Source: Rhodopseudomonas palustris JSC-3b (GTDB lineage: Bacteria; Pseudomonadota; Alphaproteobacteria; Rhizobiales; Xanthobacteraceae). Taken from it: DNA of 64,000 nucleotides. A model generated the notes under the pieces. It had not been told where the DNA came from and searched no databases. It worked only from the letters and a program-made list of their open reading frames with translations. The position numbers were made by a program, and so were the translations under genes. The stretch's first letter is position 1. Every line of letters starts with the position of its first letter. Positions 33,941 to 41,917 of this stretch are shown here, one piece after another. The DNA is taken from assembly GCA_000504425.1 (NCBI GenBank), contig KI632513.1:1233491-1297490 (forward strand). The letters run 5' to 3'.

Positions 33941-36715
33941 ATGCGCGCTGTCGTCGCTGTTCTGATCTTCGTCACCGCTATCCACGCTGGCCTCTGGGGT
34001 CTCCTCAGAGAATCGCAGCCCGCGCCTGATTTCAGAGGCGTGCTGCCGAGCGTGTCCTATGCGCCGTTTGATGGCACCGGCCACCCGGACGTCGATAATA
34101 TTCCGACCACGGAACGGATCCGCTCCGACCTGAAAACGCTGGCGCCGATCAGCAAGGCGATCCGGTTGTATTCGTCGACCGGCGGCGTCGAACTGGTCCC
34201 GCCGATCGCCAATGAGGTTGGCCTCAAGGTCACGGTCGGCGCCTGGATCGACAAAAATGTCGACCGCAACGAGCGCGAGATGCAGGCGGCGATCGAGCTG
34301 TCCAAGCGCAACAGCAACGTCAACGGCATCGTGGTCGGCAACGAAACGATCTACCGCGGTGAGCAGAAGGTCGAAGACCTGATCAAGCTGATCCAGCGCG
34401 TCAAAGGCCAGGTCAACGTGCCGGTCACGACCGGCGAAATCTGGAACATCTGGATCGAGCACCCCGAGCTTGCGTCTTCGGTCGATTTCATCGCCGCGCA
34501 CATCCTGCCGTACTGGGAAGGTTTTTCGGACAAGCAGGCGGTCGATCAGGCGCTGATCATCTATCAGAAGCTGCGCGACGCCTTCCCCGGCAAGCGAATT
34601 GTGATCGCGGAATTCGGCTGGCCGAGCGCCGGCTATAATCTCAAAAAGGCCATGCCCGGGCCGTTCGAGCAGGCGGTCACGCTGCGCAATTTCGTGCACC
34701 GCGCCGAAGCGGTCGGCATGGAATACAACATCGTTGAAGCGATCGATCAGCCCTGGAAGTTCTTTGAAGGCGGCGTCGGTCCTTACTGGGGCATTCTGAA
34801 CGCCTCCCGCGAGCCAAAGTTCAACTGGACCGGCCCGGTCGTGAACCAGGACTATTGGAAGCTCGCCACCATTGCGCTCTTGGTTGGCTTCCTGCTCTCC
34901 ACCCCGATCTTCCGGCTGGCCCGGCCGACCATGATGCAGGCGATGCTGCTGTCAGCCGCCGCCAATGGCGTCGGCGCCTGGGTCGCGACCGTGTTCGCCT
35001 ATTGGACCGGGCACTATTTCGTCTGGGGCTCGGCATTCGCGCTCACCCTCGGCCTGACGCTGCTGGTGCCGCTGGTGCTGATCGCGATGGCGCGCATCGA
35101 GGAAATCTCCGCAATCGCCTTTGGCCGCGGCCCGCGCCGGCTGTGGAAGGCGGCGGAAGCCAGCGCCGATAAGGCCGCCCTGCCCGCCGCTGCGGCACCA
35201 TCCGAGATCAAGTCGCTCGCTGCCACGGACGCGGCCGACGCGCCGCTGTCGCCGGCGGCCGAGCCGGAGCCCGCCGCAGCGCCGCTGCCGCCCAAGGTAT
35301 CGATCCACATCCCGGCCTATTTTGAACCGCCGGAGATGCTGAAGCAGACGCTCGATGCGCTGGCGCGGCTCGACTACCCGAATTTCGAATGCGTGGTGAT
35401 CATCAACAACACCCCGGACCCGGCCTTCACCCAGCCGATCCAGGATCACTGCCGCGAGCTCGGCGAGCGCTTCAAATTCATCAACGCCGAAAAGGTGCAA
35501 GGTTTTAAGGCCGGCGCGCTGCGCATTGCCATGGAGCGCACCGCGGCCGACGCCGAGATCATCGGCATCATCGACGCCGACTATGTGGTGACGCCGAACT
35601 GGCTCAAGGATCTGGTGCCGGCGTTCGACGACCCGCGGGTCGGCCTGGTGCAGGCGCCGCAGGAGCATCGCGACGGCGACCGCTCGCTGATGCACTACAT
35701 CATGAACGGCGAATATGCCGGGTTCTTCGACATCGGCATGGTGCAGCGCAACGAGGTCAACGGCATCATCGTGCACGGCACGATGTGCCTGATCCGGCGC
35801 GCGGCGATGGACATGGCCGGCGGCTGGTCGAGCGACACCATTTGCGAGGACAGCGATCTCGGCCTCGAGATCATGGAGCATGGCTGGCTCACCCACTACA
35901 CCAACACCCGCTACGGTTTTGGCCTGCTGCCGGACACCTATGAGGCGTTCAAGAAGCAGCGCCATCGCTGGGCCTATGGCGGCTTCCAGATCATCAAGAA
36001 GCATTGGCGCCGGTTCATGCCCGGTGCCAGCCGGCTGACGCCCGATCAGAAGCGTGAATTTGCGCTCGGCTGGCTGAACTGGCTCGGCGCCGAGAGCATC
36101 GGCGTAGTGGTGGCCTTGCTCAACCTGATCTGGGTGCCGATCGTGGCGTTCGCCGACATCGCCATTCCGGACAAAATCCTGACGCTGCCGATCATCGCCT
36201 CATTCGTGGTGACACTGTTCCACTTCCTGGTGCTGTACCGGCTGCGGGTGAAGGTCAAGGTGCCGCAAATGCTCGGCGCCATGATCGCGGCAATGTCGGT
36301 GCAATGGACGGTGTCGCGCGCGGTGGCGCAAGGCCTGATCACCGAGCACCTCGCCTTCGCCCGCACCTCCAAGGGCGGCCTGACCATGATGTCGGTCGAG
36401 TTCCAGGCGTTTTGGGAAGCGGTGATCGGCGTGCTGCTGCTGGTCGGCGCCGCGGTGCTGCTCGCCTCCAACGCCTATCGCGAGATCCATGAGATCTACA
36501 TCTTCGCGGGCGTGCTCGTGCTGCAAAGCCTGCCGTTCCTGGCCGCGGTGGCGATCGCGATTCTGGAAAACTCGCGCATCAACTCGTTCGCGTTCTGGCG
36601 CAATACCGGCATCCGCACCGCCGAACTGATCGGCCTGCGGCCGGTGGGTCTGCCGGGCGCGATTCCGGCGCCGCAGCGGGTCGGCTCGGAATTGCCCAAG
36701 GACGGCGTCCGGTAA
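33941..36715 (+). CDS. ndvB: NdvB-like GH17 + GT2 beta-1,3-glucosyltransferase
   Basis: The 924-residue form starts at ATG 33941 (MRAVVAVLIF); an in-frame ATG nine codons upstream cannot be excluded. After one N-terminal helix comes a GH17-type domain with both glutamates (E135 in VVGNETIYRG, E224 in IAEFGWPSAG), then membrane helices (about 307-385), a linker, and a family-2 glycosyltransferase domain from about 452: DAD at 545-547, ED in TICEDSDLGLE at 636-637, and QRHRW at 673-677. Further membrane helices close the protein. Size and fusion match Bradyrhizobium NdvB, which polymerises UDP-glucose into beta-1,3-glucan at the inner membrane. A 17-bp hairpin follows the gene. Confidence 0.87.
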   Translation: MRAVVAVLIFVTAIHAGLWGLLRESQPAPDFRGVLPSVSYAPFDGTGHPDVDNIPTTERIRSDLKTLAPISKAIRLYSSTGGVELVPPIANEVGLKVTVGAWIDKNVDRNEREMQAAIELSKRNSNVNGIVVGNETIYRGEQKVEDLIKLIQRVKGQVNVPVTTGEIWNIWIEHPELASSVDFIAAHILPYWEGFSDKQAVDQALIIYQKLRDAFPGKRIVIAEFGWPSAGYNLKKAMPGPFEQAVTLRNFVHRAEAVGMEYNIVEAIDQPWKFFEGGVGPYWGILNASREPKFNWTGPVVNQDYWKLATIALLVGFLLSTPIFRLARPTMMQAMLLSAAANGVGAWVATVFAYWTGHYFVWGSAFALTLGLTLLVPLVLIAMARIEEISAIAFGRGPRRLWKAAEASADKAALPAAAAPSEIKSLAATDAADAPLSPAAEPEPAAAPLPPKVSIHIPAYFEPPEMLKQTLDALARLDYPNFECVVIINNTPDPAFTQPIQDHCRELGERFKFINAEKVQGFKAGALRIAMERTAADAEIIGIIDADYVVTPNWLKDLVPAFDDPRVGLVQAPQEHRDGDRSLMHYIMNGEYAGFFDIGMVQRNEVNGIIVHGTMCLIRRAAMDMAGGWSSDTICEDSDLGLEIMEHGWLTHYTNTRYGFGLLPDTYEAFKKQRHRWAYGGFQIIKKHWRRFMPGASRLTPDQKREFALGWLNWLGAESIGVVVALLNLIWVPIVAFADIAIPDKILTLPIIASFVVTLFHFLVLYRLRVKVKVPQMLGAMIAAMSVQWTVSRAVAQGLITEHLAFARTSKGGLTMMSVEFQAFWEAVIGVLLLVGAAVLLASNAYREIHEIYIFAGVLVLQSLPFLAAVAIAILENSRINSFAFWRNTGIRTAELIGLRPVGLPGAIPAPQRVGSELPKDGVR

Positions 36716-36731
36716 GCACGGGAAAATCTCA

Positions 36732-36778
36732 CCACGCGGCTTACAGCTTCAAGTGAAGACAAAGCTGTAAGCCCGTGG
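36732..36778 (+). terminator. Long-stem hairpin after ndvB
   Basis: CCACG-C-GGCTTACAGCTT pairs with AAGCTGTAAGCC-CGTGG, a 17-bp stem with a single bulged C and a 12-nt loop, 17 bp after the ndvB stop. There is no T-run, so it may act as a transcript-end stabiliser or a factor-assisted terminator. Confidence 0.65.
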
Positions 36779-36870
36779 CCTCCGACGCCAATTTGGCTGC
36801 GGAAATGGTCCGGCTAGGATTGCATGCAGGCTTGACCCGGCGCGGTCCGCCCCCTACACAGCCCTCACGT

Positions 36871-36946
36871 GAGCGCGTAGCTCAGGCGGTAGAGCACGTG
36901 ACTTTTAATCATGGGGTCGAGGGTTCGAGTCCCTCCGCGCTCACCA
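36871..36946 (+). tRNA. tRNA-Lys (anticodon TTT)
   Basis: A complete 76-nt tRNA with encoded CCA. The acceptor stem GAGCGCG/CGCGCTC is fully paired, the D-arm is GCTCAGGCGGTAGAGC, the anticodon stem CGTGA/TCATG encloses loop CTTTTAA (anticodon TTT), and the T-arm is GAGGGTTCGAGTCCCTC. Lysine identity follows from the anticodon. It lies between the ndvB terminator and a stretch of small unrecognised genes. Confidence 0.98.
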
Positions 36947-37063
36947 ATCAAACCACCATCTGCTGATTGCTCCGACAGATCACACTGGCGCTCTGTCGAT
37001 CAGTCTTGCTCGTCCAGGCCCGGGGTCAAAGCTCCAGGTCGGGCGCATGGCGTCTGCGTCCAA

Positions 37064-37723
37064 CTACTCCTCCTCCTGCGGCTCCTCTGCCGGGCGGCGG
37101 GGGCCGCGCAGCAGCACGGGCAGGCCGAGCCAATGGGACAGCGGCGCGGGGTCGTCGAGCAGTCTTGCCGACGTTGTGGGCGCGATCAGCAGCGGCAACC
37201 GCAGCAGTCTTGAAAAATAGAAATCCGAGCGCAGCAGGCTGACCGGAAAGGTCGGCCGCTGATCGCCGAGCGCGTTCACCGTGCTGGGCCGCGGATCAAG
37301 CAGCACCGGCAGATTGAGCAGCGTCGACAAGGGCGCGGCCAGCTGGTCGCCGGCGGCGCTCGGCTTCGACGCCGCGCGTTTTGAACGGCTGCCGCCGCTG
37401 ACTTGGCCCAGCGCGGGCACTGGCCGGCTCGTACCAAAGCGATCGATGATCTGTTCAGCCAATGTGCCGCGGCCGAACGGCGCCTCGACAGCCAGCAACG
37501 CCCCGCCGCGGCCGAGCATCGGCGCATAGCCCTCCGCCTCGGCAGGCGAAAAGCCGGCATTGCTCAGCGCTGCCCGCGCGGCGGCAACGCGGTCGTCACC
37601 GCCAGCTGGCAAGCTGGCCACCCGCACTGCGCCAAAGCCGCCCGCGCGCAGCTGATCGGCGGCGGCATTTGCGGCTTTGCTGGCCTCGGGGCCGCTCTCA
37701 AACACACGGATGATTTGCGTCAT
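37064..37723 (-). CDS. Unknown protein: stress-protein-like N-terminus and three Leu/Pro repeats
   Basis: The 219-residue protein opens with TQIIRVFESGPEASKAANAA and RAGGFGAVRV, resembling the small alpha/beta domain of YflT/general-stress proteins. After a basic linker (about 110-125) the second half holds three related units: LSTLLNLPVLLDP, FSRLLRLPLLIAP and LSHWLGLPVLLRG, each followed by a short polar stretch with a D or E near the end. The C-terminus is strongly acidic (PAEEPQEEE). I do not recognise the full-length family. No partner gene is obvious; a tRNA-Lys lies on one side and a tiny membrane protein on the other. Confidence 0.55.
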   Translation of the reverse strand: MTQIIRVFESGPEASKAANAAADQLRAGGFGAVRVASLPAGGDDRVAAARAALSNAGFSPAEAEGYAPMLGRGGALLAVEAPFGRGTLAEQIIDRFGTSRPVPALGQVSGGSRSKRAASKPSAAGDQLAAPLSTLLNLPVLLDPRPSTVNALGDQRPTFPVSLLRSDFYFSRLLRLPLLIAPTTSARLLDDPAPLSHWLGLPVLLRGPRRPAEEPQEEE

Positions 37724-38010
37724 GGGTGCTGGGGTCTCCCTGCCGACGTGTCACGCCCGGAGAAGGCCCCCAGAAAAGCACGAAGCGCCGCATCAGTTCC
37801 TGATGACCAGCGCTTGCTGACAGCCTGCAGACGCCACGCATTCTGCAGACAAATGACATTAGGCCGGTTCCGCTCACCTGGAACCAACCTCATCCGTCAG
37901 ACATAGCCAAGCGGAGCCCGCAACGCCTGCGAGCGCCCTACGTCACACCGCGGACCTGCGCCACAGCGCGGCGCACGGATCCCGGCTGAGAAACTTGCGG
38001 CAGTCGAGGC

Positions 38011-38121
38011 TTACGACTTCGCCAGCGCCGCTACGATCTGCCCTTGCACTTCCACGCCCAGCCAAATGACCACGGTCGACAGCGCAGCGGCGGCGATCAG
38101 CAGAATGTCCGGAGTTGCCAT
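38011..38121 (-). CDS. 36-residue single-pass membrane protein
   Basis: This short frame reads MATPDILLIAAAALSTVVIW and then LGVEVQGQIVAALAKS, ending TAA. Residues 5-22 form one hydrophobic helix, followed by an amphipathic C-terminus. The ATG at 38121 has GAGGTG 7 nt upstream, good for a gene this small. Size and layout resemble the accessory subunits of respiratory or photosynthetic membrane complexes, but no such family was recognised and neighbours give no hint. Coding status rests on the SD, the start and the helix. Confidence 0.5.
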   Translation of the reverse strand: MATPDILLIAAAALSTVVIWLGVEVQGQIVAALAKS

Positions 38122-38351
38122 GACACAACACCTCGTTTGTGAGGATTAATGCAGCGCACAAAATCATGCGCCTCTCTGCCGCACTGCACTTTGATATCGC
38201 TCAAAAGATCAGGCGGGTCTGGCGGCGGCCGCATGCCTGGGGCATGGCGCCGCGCGGCGGGTTCGGACCTTGTCATTCCGGGGCCATCTGGAACTGACTA
38301 TGCTGGTCGACTCTTACGCCTGCGGATACCGTGCCCCAAGGAGATCTGATC

Positions 38352-38870
38352 ATGGTCAAGCACCCCGTCTTGCTCGGTCTGGCTGCGTCACTGCTGATCG
38401 GCAGCCCCGCTTGGTCGCTCGACCTGTTCGACGCCAAGATCGAGAGTGGCCGGCTGCAGATCACCGGGCGCACCGACAAGGCCAATCAGGAAGTCGAGAT
38501 CGTCGGCAGCGGCGAAAAGGTGGTCAGCAACTCCTCGCGGCGTTTTCGATTCTCGACCTCCTATCTGCCGGAAACCTGCAAGTTCGACCTCAAGGCCGGC
38601 AAAGAAACGCTGCGCGACCTGCTGATCGCCAATTGCGGGCCGCGTGGCCCGAAGGGCGATCCCGGAGCGAAGGGCGACACCGGGGCCAAGGGAGAACCGG
38701 GCGAGCCCGGCCCACGCGGCGAATCTGGTCCCAAGGGCGATGTCGGGCCGAAGGGCGAGCCAGGCCCCAAGGGTGACCCGGGGCCGAAGGGGGAGCCCGG
38801 TCCGAGAGGTGAAGCTGGCCCGAAGGGCGATGCCGGCCCGCAAGGCGAACCGGGGCCGCGCGGCGGCTAA
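38352..38870 (+). CDS. Secreted collagen-like protein (Gly-X-Y repeats)
   Basis: The 172-residue precursor (AAGGAG 7 nt before ATG 38352) has a signal peptide ([17 protein letters not shown]), a globular domain of about 70 residues with two cysteines (TCKFDLKAG and ANCGPRG), then about 25 consecutive Gly-X-Y triplets to the C-terminus. Common triplets are GPK, GDP, GEP and GPR, the Lys/Asp/Glu-rich pattern that stabilises bacterial triple helices without hydroxyproline. There is no sortase signal, autotransporter or membrane anchor. It may trimerise in the periplasm or outside. The DNA of the repeat is itself repetitive, and copy number may vary. Confidence 0.8.
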   Translation: MVKHPVLLGLAASLLIGSPAWSLDLFDAKIESGRLQITGRTDKANQEVEIVGSGEKVVSNSSRRFRFSTSYLPETCKFDLKAGKETLRDLLIANCGPRGPKGDPGAKGDTGAKGEPGEPGPRGESGPKGDVGPKGEPGPKGDPGPKGEPGPRGEAGPKGDAGPQGEPGPRGG

Positions 38871-39014
38871 CCGTCGCCAGCCACCATCAGCGCGACCGCG
38901 CCGCGGCCGGCCGCCGCCATGGCCAACCGCCCGCCATTCAGCTTTCGTTAACGGATCGCGCTTCTACTCGCCAGGAGAACCCTGAGCCCCCGGCCGATTC
39001 GACGGAGGATGACG

Positions 39015-39377
39015 ATGGCCGACATCATGAGCATTCTATCGACCGGCTATGTTCAGGCTAATCTGAATGCCGCCTCGAACAAGCCCTACACCAATGTCGA
39101 TCCGAACGCCTATGAGGGCCGTTGGGAAGGCACCTACAGCAACACCAAGAAATTTCAGTTCACCGTCTCTCAGGTCAACGGCTTTCGCGCCCAGGTCAGA
39201 TATGAGAGCGAAGGAACGATCAAGTTCCAGTCGGTGTTGATCCGCGACAACTCATTCCGGGTCGGTGACAGCAAGTTCATCCTGACCGGCAATAACAAGG
39301 CCACGATCCGCACCGCGGTCACCGATCCGGTGACCAATCAGACCAGCCTGGTCACTGGCAAAGCGGTCCGTCCCTGA
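39015..39377 (+). CDS. Small beta-rich protein, unknown function
   Basis: The 120-residue protein is started at ATG 39015 because GGAGG lies 6 nt upstream; the ATG at 39009 overlaps that SD. The sequence alternates polar and hydrophobic residues (YEGRWEGTYSNTKKFQFTVSQV, split here: YEGRWEGTY, FQFTVSQV, RAQVRYESEG, FQSVLIRDNSFRVG), suggesting a beta-barrel or sandwich. There is no signal peptide or cysteine. I do not recognise the family. It follows the collagen-like gene in the same direction after 144 bp. Confidence 0.6.
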   Translation: MADIMSILSTGYVQANLNAASNKPYTNVDPNAYEGRWEGTYSNTKKFQFTVSQVNGFRAQVRYESEGTIKFQSVLIRDNSFRVGDSKFILTGNNKATIRTAVTDPVTNQTSLVTGKAVRP

Positions 39378-39432
39378 CCGCAGCATCGGCCGCGGCCAGC
39401 ACCATGCAACGCTGTGCGTGGGCGTTCTCCGT

Positions 39433-39636
39433 TCAAGAGGCCGGCTTTGGCGGCGCGAGCTGAGCCGCGGTGCGCTTGATGGTCTTGGCAATCAGCAGCG
39501 CCTGCTCCTTGTTGACCGCGAAATCCTGCACGCCCTTCTGCGTGGTCAGCGAGATGATCATGATATCGGGCTGCTGCTCCGGCCAGCCGGTGGCAAAGGC
39601 GGTGACGAAATCGGCGGAAGTCGAACGCTGCGTCAT
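39433..39636 (-). CDS. Hypothetical 67-residue protein
   Basis: The frame starts at ATG 39636 (MTQRSTSADFVTAF) with GAGAGG about 9 nt upstream. It is a soluble, probably alpha/beta sequence: QPDIMIISLTTQKGVQDFAVN followed by a helix EQALLIAKTIKRTAA and a Pro-rich end. An in-frame ATG at 39756 would add a low-complexity N-terminus and is not preferred. No family recognised. It converges on the beta-rich small gene. Confidence 0.45.
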   Translation of the reverse strand: MTQRSTSADFVTAFATGWPEQQPDIMIISLTTQKGVQDFAVNKEQALLIAKTIKRTAAQLAPPKPAS

Positions 39637-39773
39637 CGAACAAGTCCTCTCGCACTGAATTGGCGCGCCAGGCCGTTGCCGTCGCGCCGCCGCCACATAC
39701 GCTGCCACGTCCGGCTGCACAAGCGCAGCCGGCTGCGGCCAGGCATGGTCATGCACAGCTACGCGCCAAAGCG

Positions 39774-40013
39774 CTACTTTCCAGCGGCCTTGCGCAGCGC
39801 CGCATTGATGCGGTCCTGCCAGCCGGGGCCATCCTGCTGAAAATACTCCAGCACGTCCTGGTCGATGCGCAGCGTCACCTGCTCGCGCACGCCCGGCACC
39901 GCCACCTGCTGCGGCAGCGGCTCCGCCTGTTTGGCGGTGATCTTCTTAAACGCGGCCTCGGCTTCGGTGCGGGCATCGGCAAGCGTACGCGGGCGTCTCG
40001 GCGGCTGTGACAT
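39774..40013 (-). CDS. BrnA-like antitoxin (orphan)
   Basis: The 79-residue protein ends with VTLRIDQDVLEYFQQDGPGWQDRINAALRKA (split: VTLRIDQDVLEYF, GPGWQDRINAALRK), the ribbon-helix-helix segment typical of BrnA antitoxins, which neutralise BrnT RNases and repress their own promoter. The basic N-terminus is disordered. The start at ATG 40013 gives the usual length; the frame stays open upstream to 40274, without family resemblance. No BrnT-like gene was found immediately upstream, where it would be expected, so this looks like a solitary antitoxin or a regulator. Confidence 0.6.
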   Translation of the reverse strand: MSQPPRRPRTLADARTEAEAAFKKITAKQAEPLPQQVAVPGVREQVTLRIDQDVLEYFQQDGPGWQDRINAALRKAAGK

Positions 40014-40473
40014 CGGCGGTCTCTGCTGGATCGAATCGTCAGATCGAGGTCCCACACATAGCGCTCCGGACCAGGAAGCGCCACGTCCCTGGCCAGCCCT
40101 CCAGAGCCGCTGAAGCGCGCCGCGCGCGAAGGGCTCGCGCCGGCCACGAATGTTGGCAAAGCTTGCTGAACAAGGGTCTGCCGGGGTCATGAGGCCCGCG
40201 ATCGTGACGGTGAACCCGCCCTCTTCCGCCTGGTTCCATCTGTGCACACGCACAATCACTTGATCGTTTCTCATCAACTAACAAGTTGAGATTGCGTCAC
40301 TTGCGACTGATATGTCGCGCATCATGCGCCGCAACATTCTGTTCTGCATTGCATGAAATCACACAGAGAACGCATTTATGTTGCGACATCGTCAGACTAT
40401 CCGGTTAGGATGCCGCTATTCGATATCGACAGGAACTGATTGTAGCCGATCGATGATGGCGAAGGAGGACACC
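40014..40473. other. 460-bp gap between the BrnA-like gene and the zinc-ribbon gene
   Basis: No convincing gene was found. On the minus strand a frame in phase with the BrnA-like gene is open from ATG 40274 (MRNDQVIVRVHRWNQ) but has no SD and no recognisable family. The right-hand part (about 40280-40400) is relatively AT-rich, with short inverted repeats such as TGTCGC/GCGACA at 40314 and 40384, and probably contains the divergent promoters. Confidence 0.4.
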
Positions 40474-40689
40474 ATGTCTGCAGCGACCGACGTGCTGCCG
40501 CGTAGCGTACCTCGTCCCGCTCAGCGCGGAAGCGATCGGCCGACCTGCCCGGTCTGTGCCGATACCATGATTGCCGCCGAAGCCTCGGCGCTACTTGCCG
40601 AGGAGTCGATCAGCTATCTGTGGAGCTGCGACACCTGCGGCTACGGTTTCGTGACCAAATACGAGATTCAGAAAACGGCATCTCACTGA
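40474..40689 (+). CDS. Small zinc-ribbon protein
   Basis: The 71-residue protein starts at ATG 40474 with GAAGGAGG 5-6 nt upstream. It has two CxxC knuckles, CPVC (about residue 25) and CDTCG (about residue 55), joined by a helix AAEASALLAEESISYLW, which fits a rubredoxin-like or zinc-ribbon fold. The C-terminus is GYGFVTKYEIQKTASH. Such proteins often bind nucleic acids or other proteins; nothing more specific can be said. An in-frame start at 40378 would add a tail without structure. Confidence 0.65.
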   Translation: MSAATDVLPRSVPRPAQRGSDRPTCPVCADTMIAAEASALLAEESISYLWSCDTCGYGFVTKYEIQKTASH

Positions 40690-40783
40690 CGCGGCGATTG
40701 TCGCCGCATCGTACGCACTCAGGATCAGCGCAACACATGCGGGGCCGGTTGGTTCCGTCGCGGGAGCTTAATGTCAGCGCGCG

Positions 40784-41917
40784 TTACAGCGCGGTGATAT
40801 CGCCGCGCGCCCAGTCGGCATGGGTCTGCTCGCGAAACTCGGCGAACCGTCCTTGCGCGATCGCGGCGCGCATGCCGGCCATCAGGCTTTGATAGTAAGC
40901 GATGTTGATTTCTGACAGCAGCATCGCGCCGAGCGTCTCGCCGGATTTCACCAGATGGTGCAGATAGGCGCGCGAGCAATTGCGGGTCGACGGCCAATCG
41001 CTCGCCTCATCGAGCGGACGCGGATCGTCGGCATGGCGGGCGTTGCGCAGATTGACCGGCCCAAAGCGCGTGAACGCCACGCCATGGCGGCCATTGCGGG
41101 TCGGCATCACGCAGTCGAACATGTCGATGCCGCGCGCCACCGCTTCCAAAATATCTTCCGGCGTGCCGACGCCCATCAGATAGCGCGGCCGGTCGGTGGG
41201 CAGGATCGGCGCCGCCTCCTCGATCATCGCCAGCATCACCTCCTGCGGCTCGCCGACCGCGAGACCGCCGATCGCATAGCCGTGAAAGCCGATTTCGATC
41301 AGGCCGCGCGCCGAAGCGTGGCGCAGCTCCGGAATATCGCCGCCCTGCACGATGCCGAACAGCATGTGGCCCTCGGGCGCGCGCTCGAACGCGCGCTTGC
41401 ACCGTTCGGCCCAGCGCAGCGACAGCTCCATGGCGCGCAAAATGTCATCGCGCTCGGCCGGCAGCCGCACGCATTCGTCGAGCTGCATGGCGATGTCCGA
41501 GCCGAGCAGCAGCTGCACTTCGATGGCGCGCTCCGGCGACAATTCGATCGCGGCGCCGTCGATATGCGAGCGGAATTTGACGGCCTGTTCGGTGACTTTG
41601 CGCAGCTGCGCCAGCGACATCACCTGAAAGCCGCCAGAGTCGGTCAGCATCGGCCCGTTCCAGGTGGTGAAGCGCTGCAGACCGCCGAGCGCCGCGATCC
41701 GTTCGGCGCCGGGCCGCAGCATCAGATGATAGGTGTTGCCAAGCACGATGTCCGCGCCGGCATCGCGCACCTCGCGCCAATGCAGGCCCTTCATGGCGCC
41801 GGCGGTGCCGACCGGCATGAACGCCGGGGTGCGCACCACGCCATGCGGCGTGGTCAGCCGGCCGGTGCGCGCCGCGCCGCTTTGTCCGAGCAGTTCAAAA
41901 TGATTGGGAAGGCTCAT
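40784..41917 (-). CDS. tgt: Queuine tRNA-guanine transglycosylase Tgt
   Basis: Tgt exchanges G34 for preQ1 in tRNAs with GUN anticodons. The 377-residue protein has [21 protein letters not shown], the substrate-binding [10 protein letters not shown] (catalytic Asp), the GIVQGG segment, [11 protein letters not shown] and the second Asp in [13 protein letters not shown]. The zinc site cysteines/His typical of bacterial Tgt (CxCxxC) are partly replaced here: the region reads [21 protein letters not shown]. The ATG overlaps the queA stop (ATGA), so the two queuosine genes are coupled. Confidence 0.96.
   Translation of the reverse strand: MSLPNHFELLGQSGAARTGRLTTPHGVVRTPAFMPVGTAGAMKGLHWREVRDAGADIVLGNTYHLMLRPGAERIAALGGLQRFTTWNGPMLTDSGGFQVMSLAQLRKVTEQAVKFRSHIDGAAIELSPERAIEVQLLLGSDIAMQLDECVRLPAERDDILRAMELSLRWAERCKRAFERAPEGHMLFGIVQGGDIPELRHASARGLIEIGFHGYAIGGLAVGEPQEVMLAMIEEAAPILPTDRPRYLMGVGTPEDILEAVARGIDMFDCVMPTRNGRHGVAFTRFGPVNLRNARHADDPRPLDEASDWPSTRNCSRAYLHHLVKSGETLGAMLLSEINIAYYQSLMAGMRAAIAQGRFAEFREQTHADWARGDITAL

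Noticed and set aside
36871-36946. tRNA-Lys as attachment site of an island
   Set aside because: No integrase and no second copy of the tRNA 3' end were seen within the window; kept only as a low-interest hypothesis.
40264-40276. FNR/FixK-like TTGAT...ATCAA near 40.27 kb
   Set aside because: The spacing is 8 nt instead of 4, so it does not fit the FNR-type consensus.
40014-40290. Possible BrnT toxin upstream of the BrnA-like gene
   Set aside because: None of the three minus-strand frames shows the BrnT pattern (N-terminal FEWD-like segment, RxxxIISAR-like end).
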